Assembly: GCA_963771835.1 (NCBI GenBank) | Contig: CAVYVA010000002.1 | Coordinates: 310,001 to 374,000, forward strand | Length of the DNA: 64,000 nt | Source of the DNA: CAVQCJ01 sp963771835 | GTDB lineage: Bacteria > Actinomycetota > Actinomycetes > Prado026 | Direction of reading: 5' to 3' | In this document: positions 8,968 to 16,292 of the stretch, one piece after another | How the letters are laid out: each line of letters begins with the position of its first letter | How positions within the stretch are numbered: position 1 is the stretch's first letter | Program-made: the position numbers and the translations under genes | Notes under the pieces: model-generated | The model's input: the letters and a program-made list of their open reading frames with translations, nothing else | What the model was told of the DNA's origin: nothing | The model's database searches: none

Positions 8968-9387
8968 TCAGCGCCGCAGGGGCCGCAGCCCGCCGACTCC
9001 GGCCAGGCGGATGTCGAGCTCGCCGGTCCGGCCGCGCTGGTGGAACGTCTCGCGCTCGAGGACCTCCAGCCCCAGCACCTCCCAGTGCGGCAGCTGTGCG
9101 GTGGCCCGGTGCTCGCCCCACAGCCGCAGGGCCATCGCCGCCGCGTCCTCGAGGTACTCCGCCTCTTCCCAGTAGCGCACCTCGGCGCGGTCGTCGGCGT
9201 ACCGCCCGTCCAGCAGGAAGCGGTGCTCGGCGGCCAGCCGTTCCAGGGCCGCCCTGATCTCCTCGACCGGCACAGTCTCGCCGCCGACGGTGAGCGTCAC
9301 GTGCCACAGCCGGGCCGCGCTCTCCACCTCGATGTCGCGCCCATCGGGGACGGGGTGCAGGCCGGGCGGGGTGGCCGCTTGGTCCAT
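8968..9387 (-). CDS. conserved 139-aa protein between proB and proA
   Basis: Small soluble protein, 139 aa from ATG 9387 (MDQAATPPG); upstream in-frame codons belong to the proB 3' region. It is acidic and mixed alpha/beta by eye, with RLWHVTLTVGGETVPVEEIRAAL and a RYWEEAEYLEDAAAMALRLW segment. I recognise the pattern as an actinobacterial hypothetical that travels with proA and proB, but I know no function. It sits in the operon with 20 bp to proB and 13 bp to proA. Confidence 0.75.
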   Translation of the reverse strand: MDQAATPPGLHPVPDGRDIEVESAARLWHVTLTVGGETVPVEEIRAALERLAAEHRFLLDGRYADDRAEVRYWEEAEYLEDAAAMALRLWGEHRATAQLPHWEVLGLEVLERETFHQRGRTGELDIRLAGVGGLRPLRR

Positions 9388-9406
9388 CGGCCACCTCCGG
9401 TCCGCG

Positions 9407-10531
9407 TCAGCGGCGCAGCAGCACCAGGTCGTCGCGGTGCACGACCTCGCGTTCGTACGCCGGTCCCAGCTCCCGGGCCAGGTCGCGGGTAGAACGACCG
9501 AGAAGTCCGGGAAGTTCGGATGCATCGAAGTTGACCAGACCTCGGGCCACGGCGTGACCGGTTTCGTCGAGAAGGTCCACCGGATCGCCCACAGCGAAGT
9601 CGCCGTCCACGCCGGTCACCCCCGCGGGCAGCAACGACAGCCGCCGGTCGACGACGGCCCGCACCGCCCCCGCGTCCAGGTGCAGGCGCCCGCGCGGCGT
9701 GGCCGCGTGCGCGAGCCAGAGCTGGCGTGCGCCGCGCCGCGAGCCGGTCGGGTGGAACCACGTGCCGACCGGCTCCCCGGCCAGGGCCGGCCCGGCGAGG
9801 GCCGCGGACGTCACCAGCGCCGGGATGCCGGACGAGGTCGCCAGCCGGGCCGCCTCCACCTTGGTCTGCATGCCGCCGGTCCCGACGCCGGCCGCGCCGG
9901 CCCGGCCGGCCCGGCCCAGGTCCACGTGCTCGAGGTCCGCCGGGCTGCGGACCTCCTCGAGCATCCTGGTCCCCGGGCGCCCCGGGTCGCCGTCGTACAG
10001 GCCGTCGACGTCGGACAGCAGCACCAGCAGGTCGGCCTGGACCAGGTGCGCGACGAGGGCGGCCAGACGGTCGTTGTCGCCGAACCGGATCTCCTCGGTG
10101 GCCACGGTGTCGTTCTCGTTCACCACCGGCACCGCCCCGACGGCAAGCAGCCGGTCGAACGTGCGGAACGCGTTGCGGTAGTGGGTGCGGCGCACCAGGT
10201 CGTCGGCGGTCAGCAGCACCTGGCCGACGGTCCGCCCGTGCCGGGCGAACGCCTCCGTGTAGCGGTGCACGAGCAGGCCCTGCCCGACGCTGGCGGCCGC
10301 CTGCTGGGTGGCCAGGTCGCGCGGACGCGCCTTCAGCCCCAGCGGCGCGAGCCCGGCCGCGATCGCGCCGGAGGAGACCAGCACGACCTGGGCGCCCTCC
10401 GCCGGGCGCAGGACCAGGGCGTCGACGAGCGCGTCGACAGCCCCGGCGTCCAGGCCGCCGGCGCGGCTGGTGATCGACGACGACCCGACCTTGACGACGA
10501 TCCGGCGGGCCGAGCGGGCCGCCTCGCGCAC
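9407..10531 (-). CDS. proB: glutamate 5-kinase ProB
   Basis: Phosphorylates glutamate with ATP, the first and feedback-controlled step of proline synthesis. The amino-acid kinase domain opens with RRIVVKVGSSSIT and includes VSSGAIAAG, VPVVNENDTVATEEIRFGDND, LLSDVDGLYDGDP and GTGGMQTKVEAAR. A C-terminal PUA domain (about residues 280-370) follows, as in the E. coli enzyme. The 374-aa protein starts at GTG 10531, six bases past the obg stop. Confidence 0.95.
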   Translation of the reverse strand: MREAARSARRIVVKVGSSSITSRAGGLDAGAVDALVDALVLRPAEGAQVVLVSSGAIAAGLAPLGLKARPRDLATQQAAASVGQGLLVHRYTEAFARHGRTVGQVLLTADDLVRRTHYRNAFRTFDRLLAVGAVPVVNENDTVATEEIRFGDNDRLAALVAHLVQADLLVLLSDVDGLYDGDPGRPGTRMLEEVRSPADLEHVDLGRAGRAGAAGVGTGGMQTKVEAARLATSSGIPALVTSAALAGPALAGEPVGTWFHPTGSRRGARQLWLAHAATPRGRLHLDAGAVRAVVDRRLSLLPAGVTGVDGDFAVGDPVDLLDETGHAVARGLVNFDASELPGLLGRSTRDLARELGPAYEREVVHRDDLVLLRR

Positions 10532-10536
10532 CGGGG

Positions 10537-11892
10537 CTACCGCCCCTCGAGCCGCTGGTCGCTGCCGCGCGGGCTGGCGGCCAGGTGCTCGGCCCCGGCG
10601 CTGAGGGTCGGCTCCCAGTCGAAGACGACCCCGCCGACGCCGCCCACGACGACCTCGTCGTCCGGGCCGGCGCCGGCCGCGCGCAGCGCGTCCTCGACCC
10701 CGAGCCGGGCGAGCCGGTCGGACAGGTAGCCGACCGCCTCGTCGTTGCTGAAGTCGGTCTGCCGAACCCATCGCTCGGGCTTGGCGCCGCGGACGATGTA
10801 CCGGCCGTCCTCGACCGTGAGCGTGAAGCCGGAGTCGTCCACGGCCCGGGGCCGCAGCACGATCCGGGTGGGGTCCGGCGGCGGCGCCGACGCGCGCGCC
10901 CTGGCCACCAGCTCGGCCATCGCGAACGACAACGGGCGCAGGCCCTCGTGGGTCGCGGCGCTGACCTCGTACACGGCCAGGCCACGGGCCTGCAGGTCGG
11001 AGCTGACCATGTCGGCCAGCTCGCGCGCCTGCGGAACGTCGATCTTGTTCAGGACCACGAGCCGGGGCCGGTCCTCGAGGCCTCCGTACGCCGCCAGCTC
11101 CGCCTCGATCACGTCCAGGTCGCTGACGGGGTCCCGACCGGGCTCGAGGGTCGCGCAGTCGAGCACGTGCACCAGGGCCGCGCAGCGCTCCACGTGGCGC
11201 AGGAACTGCAGACCCAGCCCCTTGCCCTCGCTCGCGCCGGGGATCAGCCCCGGGACGTCCGCGACGGTGTACCTGGTCTCGCCCGCCTCGACGACACCGA
11301 GGTTCGGCACCAGCGTCGTGAACGGGTAGTCGGCGATCTTGGGGCGGGCCGCCGACATCGCCGCCACGAGGCTGGACTTGCCGGCGCTCGGGAAGCCGAC
11401 CAGGCCCACGTCCGCGACGGTCTTGAGCTCGAGGACGACGTCGCGGGCCTCCCCCGGCTCGCCGAGCAGGGCGAACCCGGGGGCCTTGCGCCGGGTGGAC
11501 GCCAGCGCCGCGTTGCCGAGGCCGCCGCGCCCGCCGGCCGCGACGACAGCCGTCGCCCCCGCGCCGACCAGGTCCGCGAGCACGGTCCCGTCGCTGTCGG
11601 TGACGACGGTGCCGTCCGGCACCGGGAGGACCAGGTCCTCGCCGTCCGCGCCGTTGCGGTGGTCGCCCATCCCGGGCCGGCCGTTGGTGGCGCGACGGTG
11701 CGGGGAGCGGTGGTAGTCCAGCAGCGTGGTCGTGGACGGGTCGACGACGAGCCGGATCTCGCCGCCGTGGCCGCCGTTCCCGCCGTCCGGGCCGCCCAGC
11801 GGCTTGAACTTCTCCCGGTGGACCGAGACGCAGCCGTGGCCGCCGGACCCGGCCGCGACGTGCAGGACGACGCGGTCGACGAAGGTGGCCAT
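10537..11892 (-). CDS. obgE: Obg family GTPase
   Basis: Ribosome-associated GTPase acting in 50S assembly and stress control. The Gly-rich N-terminal Obg fold (residues 1-158) has VAAGSGGHGCVSVHREKF and GGPDGGNGGHGG. The G domain shows G1 GFPSAGKSSL, G3 DVPGLIPGASEGKG and G4 NKID. A C-terminal OCT domain (about 340-425) is present, as in many Gram-positive Obg proteins. The order rplU-rpmA-obg-proB is the classical bacterial cluster. A strong hairpin stands between rpmA and this gene. Confidence 0.96.
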   Translation of the reverse strand: MATFVDRVVLHVAAGSGGHGCVSVHREKFKPLGGPDGGNGGHGGEIRLVVDPSTTTLLDYHRSPHRRATNGRPGMGDHRNGADGEDLVLPVPDGTVVTDSDGTVLADLVGAGATAVVAAGGRGGLGNAALASTRRKAPGFALLGEPGEARDVVLELKTVADVGLVGFPSAGKSSLVAAMSAARPKIADYPFTTLVPNLGVVEAGETRYTVADVPGLIPGASEGKGLGLQFLRHVERCAALVHVLDCATLEPGRDPVSDLDVIEAELAAYGGLEDRPRLVVLNKIDVPQARELADMVSSDLQARGLAVYEVSAATHEGLRPLSFAMAELVARARASAPPPDPTRIVLRPRAVDDSGFTLTVEDGRYIVRGAKPERWVRQTDFSNDEAVGYLSDRLARLGVEDALRAAGAGPDDEVVVGGVGGVVFDWEPTLSAGAEHLAASPRGSDQRLEGR

Positions 11893-11931
11893 ACCGCATT
11901 GTCCCGCATGCGGGACCCGGCCGCCGACGCG

Positions 11932-11970
11932 CGAGAGCGGCCGGCCCCTTGAACGGGGCGGCCGCTCTCG
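11932..11970 (-). terminator. strong hairpin between rpmA and obg
   Basis: An 11-bp perfect stem (CGAGAGCGGCC with GGCCGCTCTCG) extends inward with four further GC pairs around a TTGAAC loop. It occupies the 92-bp rpmA-obg gap. There is no U-tract, common for actinobacterial terminators. It may terminate most rplU-rpmA transcripts, letting obg-proB-proA be read at a lower level. Confidence 0.7.
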
Positions 11971-11984
11971 GACGCGAAGGGTGG

Positions 11985-12242
11985 CTACTCGGCCGACGAG
12001 ACCACGTTGACCACCCGGCGGCCCCGCCGGGTGCCGAACTCGACGTTGCCCGGCACCAGCGCGAAGAGGGTGTCGTCGCCGCCGCGTCCCACGCCGACGC
12101 CGGGGTGGAAGTGCGTGCCGCGCTGGCGGACGAGGATCTCGCCCGCGCCGACCAGCTGGCCGCCGAAGCGCTTCACGCCGAGCCGCTGGGCGTTGGAGTC
12201 GCGCCCGTTGCGCGAGGAGGACGCGCCCTTCTTGTGTGCCAT
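11985..12242 (-). CDS. rpmA: 50S ribosomal protein L27
   Basis: Large-subunit protein whose N-terminus reaches the peptidyl transferase centre. The 85-aa sequence begins MAHKKGASSSRNGRDSNAQRLGVKRFGG, without the cleaved N-terminal extension seen in Firmicutes, as expected here. It is 11 bp downstream of rplU and co-transcribed with it. Confidence 0.97.
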   Translation of the reverse strand: MAHKKGASSSRNGRDSNAQRLGVKRFGGQLVGAGEILVRQRGTHFHPGVGVGRGGDDTLFALVPGNVEFGTRRGRRVVNVVSSAE

Positions 12243-12253
12243 GAGTTCCGGAC

Positions 12254-12565
12254 CTACTTCGTCTCGATGCCGGTGACCTTGACCTGCGTCAGCTTCTGAC
12301 GATGGCCCTGCCGCTTGCGGTAGCCGGTCTTGTTCTTGTACTTGAGGATGTCGATCTTGGGGCCCTTGGTGGCGGCCACGATCTCTGCGGTCACGGTGAT
12401 CCCGGACAGCGCGGCCGCGTCGGAGGTGACGGAGTCGCCGTCGACCAGCAGGAGGGCCGGCAGCCGCACCGAGTCGCCGGGCTCCCCCGAGAGCCGGTCG
12501 ACCTCGAGGACGTCACCGACGGCGACCTTCTCCTGACGGCCACCGGCGCGGACGATCGCGTACAC
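12254..12565 (-). CDS. rplU: 50S ribosomal protein L21
   Basis: Large-subunit protein that binds 23S rRNA with L20. It is 103 aa from GTG 12565 (VYAIVRAGGRQEKVAVGD), with AGGAG eight bases upstream. The C-terminus KYKNKTGYRKRQGHRQ is typical. The 150 bp upstream, up to thiQ, are GC-rich with no gene and must hold the rplU-rpmA promoter and leader. Confidence 0.97.
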   Translation of the reverse strand: MYAIVRAGGRQEKVAVGDVLEVDRLSGEPGDSVRLPALLLVDGDSVTSDAAALSGITVTAEIVAATKGPKIDILKYKNKTGYRKRQGHRQKLTQVKVTGIETK

Positions 12566-12715
12566 CGTGGACTCCTGTCCTGCTCGTGAACGGGCACCCG
12601 GCCGGCTCGCAGGGCCACGGTCAAGGACCACGGTCGAGGCGGCACGACGAGGGCGCGGACGTCTGGACGTGCCTGGCACGCCGAAGGGCAAGGGTACGGG
12701 GGCGTCGCAGGGGGG

Positions 12716-13397
12716 TCAAACCGGTGGTCGGGCCGGCGGCCGGGCGGCCGGGGGCCGGCTCAGGTCCGGCAGCCGGAGCACCCGGTCGCCGACCAGATCG
12801 GCCTCGGCCAGGTCGTGCGTGACGTGCACGGCCGGCGTCCCGAGCCGGTGCAGGAGGGCCCGCACGTCGCCGGCCAGCCGGTCGCGCAGGTCCCGGTCGA
12901 GCGCGCCGAACGGCTCGTCCAGCAGGAGCAGCCGGGGAGACGGGGCCAGCGCCCTGGCCAGCGCCACCCGCTGCGCCTCGCCGCCGGACAGGGTCGCGAC
13001 CGAGCGCGGGCCGTACCCGTCGAGGCCGACCAGCCCGAGCAGTGCCGCCACCCGGGCAGCCACCTCGGTCCGGGACCGCCCGGCCACCCGCAGCCCGTAG
13101 CCGATGTTCGCGGCGACGTCGAGGTGCGGGAACAGCAGGGCGTCCTGGAACACCAGCCCGAACCGGCGCCGGTGCGCCGGCGTCCCGGACAGGTCGGTGC
13201 CGGCCCACGCAGACCCGGCCGCCGTCCGGCGCGAGCAGGCCGGCGACCACCTGCAGCAGCGTCGACTTGCCCGACCCGCTCGGCCCGAGCAGGCAGACGA
13301 TCTCGTCCGGACCGACCTCGAGGCCGACGTGGTCCAGCACCGTCCGGCCGTCGAACGCCACGGTCACGTCCTCGACCACGAGCGCGCCGCCGGTCAC
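12716..13397 (-). CDS. thiQ: thiamine ABC transporter ATPase ThiQ (one frame change)
   Basis: ATPase of the thiamine/thiamine-phosphate importer. It starts at GTG 13397, overlapping the thiP stop. The first frame gives Walker A GPSGSGKST; after a frame change near 13200 the second gives the Q-loop VFQDALLFPHL, signature LSGGEAQRVALARAL, Walker B LLLLDEPFGALD and switch HVTHDLAEA. At about 227 aa it is of normal ThiQ length. The two halves match one protein, so the break is probably an indel in the sequence. The riboswitch upstream of thiB supports the thiamine assignment over a general sulfate/iron-type ATPase. Confidence 0.82.
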
Positions 13398-15055
13398 CGG
13401 CCCACCCTCCGCGCTGCCGGCTGCGCGAGCTCGGCCAGCAGGAGCGCCAGCACGGTCACCAGCATGAGGACCGTGGCCAGCGCCAGGGCCGCGCCGTAGC
13501 GCACCTCGCCAGGGCGCTGCAGCAGCGTCGCGATCTGCACCGGGAGCGTCGGCGAGCCCGACCTGGCCAGGAACGCGGTCGCGCCGAACTCCCCCAGCGA
13601 GACGGCGAACGCGAACCCCGCCCCCACCGCCAGCGCCCGGCCGAGCAGCGGCAGGTCGACCGTGCGCCACGCGCGGGCCGGCCGCGCGCCCAGCATCGCG
13701 GCCACCTGGCGCAGCCGCGGGTCGATGGAGCGCAGGACGGGGAGCACGACCGCGAGCACCAGCGGCACCGCCACCAGGGTGTGCGCCAGCGGCACCAGCC
13801 ACCACGACCCGCGCAGGTCCAGCGGGGCCCGCGAGAACGCCAGCACCATCCCGAAGCCGACCGTCACCGCCGACGTCCCCAGCGGCAGGGTGGCCGCCGT
13901 GCCGAGCAGCCCGCCGGCGCGACCGGAGTAGGCGACGGCGCAGGCGGCCAGCCCGCCGACCAGCACCGCCAGGACCGCGGTGACGACGGCGTACTGGAGC
14001 GAGACCCGGACCGAGTCCCAGGGCGGGGCGTACGCGGTCGTGCCGGCGTCGACCGAGCCCAGGGCCCGCCACCAGCTGAGCCCCCAGGCCCCGTGCACGC
14101 GCAGCGAGCCGACCACGAGGGCCGCCATCGGCAGCACCAGCAGCCCCGCCACCGACACCAGGACGGCGCCGAGGAGCAGCCGGCGGCCGGCGCCGCGGAC
14201 CGCCCCGCCGTGCTGCCCGGGCGCGCGCAGCGCCTGCCGCACCGAGCCCCGGGCCTGCACCCGCGCCGCCACCAGCAGGACGACGCCGAGCAGCACCAGC
14301 TGGAGCACGGCGAGCACCGCGGCGCCGGGCAGGTCGAGCAGCTGCGCGGTGCGCCGGTAGACCTCGACCTCGAGCGTGCTGCTGCCCGGACCGCCGAGCA
14401 GCAGCACCACCCCGAACGAGGTGAACGTGAACAGGAAGACCAGCACGGTCGCCGCCACCACGGCGGGCCGCAGCAGCGGCCATGTCACCGTGCGGAAGGC
14501 GCGCCACGGCCGCGCCCCGAGGCTGCGGGCAGCCTGCTCGTACCGCGGGTCCAGCTGGCCCCAGAGCCCGCCGACGACCCGCACCACGACGGCGTAGTTG
14601 AAGAAGACGTGGGCGACGAGGATCGCGGCGAGCGTCCCCACCCAGGACGGCGGGAGCACCTGCCGGAACGCCAGCCCGACCACCACCGTCGGCAGCACGA
14701 ACGGCACCGTCATGACCACCACCAGTGCCCGCCGCCCACGGAACGCCAGCCGGGCCGTGACGTACGCACCCGGAAGTGCCACGCACAGCGTCAGCACGGT
14801 CGACAGCACCGCCTGGACCAGCGTGAACCGCACGACCTGCCACGTGTAGGGGTCGGACAGCCGGGCCAGCCCGGCGGTCGACAACCCACGGGAGAGGATG
14901 CTGACCAGCGGCCACGCGAAGAACAACGCCAGGAACGCGGCCGGCACCAGCCCGAGCACCCAGGCCGGCGCCGGTCCTGGGGCCGCCACCGGTCCCCGCA
15001 CAGGCACCGGTCCGCCCGCGGGCCCCGGTCCGGTGGCGACCGGGGCGCTCGTCAG
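13394..15055 (-). CDS. thiP: thiamine ABC transporter permease ThiP
   Basis: Inner-membrane permease with two fused BPD-type halves, each with about six helices and an EAA loop (EQAARSLGARPWRAFRTVTWPL and RQVAAMLGARPARAWRTVDLP). About 550 aa, as usual for ThiP/FbpB-like fused permeases. It reads cleanly to the stop at 13394. The start is unclear: the frame opens only at a CTG (15055) overlapping the thiB stop as CTGA, or at in-frame GTGs about 17 codons later. It works with ThiB and ThiQ under TPP control. Confidence 0.88.
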   Translation of the reverse strand: MTSAPVATGPGPAGGPVPVRGPVAAPGPAPAWVLGLVPAAFLALFFAWPLVSILSRGLSTAGLARLSDPYTWQVVRFTLVQAVLSTVLTLCVALPGAYVTARLAFRGRRALVVVMTVPFVLPTVVVGLAFRQVLPPSWVGTLAAILVAHVFFNYAVVVRVVGGLWGQLDPRYEQAARSLGARPWRAFRTVTWPLLRPAVVAATVLVFLFTFTSFGVVLLLGGPGSSTLEVEVYRRTAQLLDLPGAAVLAVLQLVLLGVVLLVAARVQARGSVRQALRAPGQHGGAVRGAGRRLLLGAVLVSVAGLLVLPMAALVVGSLRVHGAWGLSWWRALGSVDAGTTAYAPPWDSVRVSLQYAVVTAVLAVLVGGLAACAVAYSGRAGGLLGTAATLPLGTSAVTVGFGMVLAFSRAPLDLRGSWWLVPLAHTLVAVPLVLAVVLPVLRSIDPRLRQVAAMLGARPARAWRTVDLPLLGRALAVGAGFAFAVSLGEFGATAFLARSGSPTLPVQIATLLQRPGEVRYGAALALATVLMLVTVLALLLAELAQPAARRVGR

Positions 15056-16186
15056 TGCAGCACCGTCTGCGTCCACTGCTCGACCCACTGCTCGCGGTTC
15101 TTGGTGATCTCGGCCGGCGCGACGGTCAACGGATGCTGCGACTGCACCGCCCACTGGCTGAACACCGGTGGCAGCGCAGTCGAGCCGACCGAGGGGAACA
15201 CGTACATGGACAGCGGGATGCCGGCCTGGAACTGCGGGGACAGCAGGAAGTCGACCACCATCCGAGCGGCCTGCGGCTGCCGGGTGCCGGCCAGCACGCC
15301 GGCGAACTCCACCTGGCGGAAGCAGCTGTCCGCGAGCACGCTGACCGTCGGCCGGGTCGGCTTCGGGTCGGCGAACTCGATGCTCGCGACCGGGTCGGTG
15401 CCGTAGCTGACCACCAGCGGGTACGTGCCCTTCTGCCCGCCGCCGGTGAAGTCGCTGTCGTAGGCGTTCGTCCAGCCGTCGTCGACCTTGACGCCGTTCG
15501 CGCGCAGCCGCGTCCAGAAGTCCTGCCAGCCGCCGGAGCCGTACCTGGCGACGGTGGCGAGCAGGAAGGCCAGCCCCGGCGAGGAGGTCGCGGGGTTCTC
15601 GACGACGAGCCGCCCGCGGTACGCGGGTCTGCGAGGTCGGCCATCGAGGTCGGCTCGGCGACGCCGTGCCGGGCGAACCAGCTGTCGTCGGCGACGACGC
15701 AGACGTCGCCGTAGTCGACCGGGACCACGGCGTCGCCGGGGACCAGCGCACGCAACGACGGGTCGACCTGCTGCAGCGCGGCCGGCCGGTACGGCGCGAA
15801 CGTGCCGGCGCCGACCGCGCGGGACAGCAGGGTGTTGTCGACGCCGAACAGCACGTCGCCCTCGGGGTTGCCGGCCGTGAGCACGGCCTTGTTGACCACC
15901 TCGCCTGCGTCGCCGCCGGTGACGACCTTGACGGTGATGCCGGTGCGCTGCCGGAACGACTCGAGCAGGGACTTGTCGACCGCGAAGGCGTCGTGGGTCA
16001 GGAGCGTCACCGTGGTCGGCGCGACCGACGCGGGCGGGGCCTTGGTCACGTCGCCGGCGGTCGCGCCGGTGACCCGGCGGTGGAGCACGCGGCCAGCAAC
16101 GAGCCGGCGACGGCGGCTGCGGCCAGCACGCGGGCCGGACGCGTGCGCGCCGTGATCCGCGACGCGCACGGGAGCAGGGGACCCAT
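15052..16186 (-). CDS. thiB: thiamine-binding lipoprotein ThiB (two frame changes)
   Basis: Substrate-binding component of the thiamine importer. ATG 16186 opens a lipoprotein signal (VLAAAAVAGSLLAAC) whose lipobox Cys is followed at about 16078 by a frame change. The mature part reads TVTLLTHDAFAVDKSLLESF, GDAGEVVNKAVLTAG and GDVLFGVDNTLLSRA, as in ThiB/TbpA. A second change near 15625 restores GRLVVENPATSSPGLAFLLATV and the C-terminus. All parts belong to one family and are collinear, so indels are the likely cause. Directly downstream of the TPP riboswitch. Confidence 0.82.
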
Positions 16187-16189
16187 CCG

Positions 16190-16288
16190 ATACCTCCGCT
16201 GGCATTACCCAGATCAGGTTCGAGGGTCGGTGGCGGCGTGCCACCCTCTCAGCCCGCCGTTCCTGCGAGCTCCCCTTGGTTTCGCCCC
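16190..16288 (-). promoter_or_regulatory. TPP riboswitch (THI element)
   Basis: Read on the minus strand it has the two invariant blocks of the THI box: GCTGAGAGGG (J3-2/P2-P3 side), then GACCCTCGAACCTGATCTGG and GTAATGCCAGCG (P4/P5 and L5). Between the blocks lies a GTGGC..GCCAC hairpin (P3a). It ends four bases before thiB, so the expression platform must use the ribosome site or the thiB start region. Binding of thiamine diphosphate should lower thiBPQ expression. Confidence 0.95.
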
Positions 16289-16292
16289 GACT

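Noticed and set aside
12815..15406. 863-aa plus-strand ORF opposite thiQ/thiP
   Set aside because: Composed almost only of Arg, Gln, Pro, His and Gly, a shadow of the thiP reading frame.
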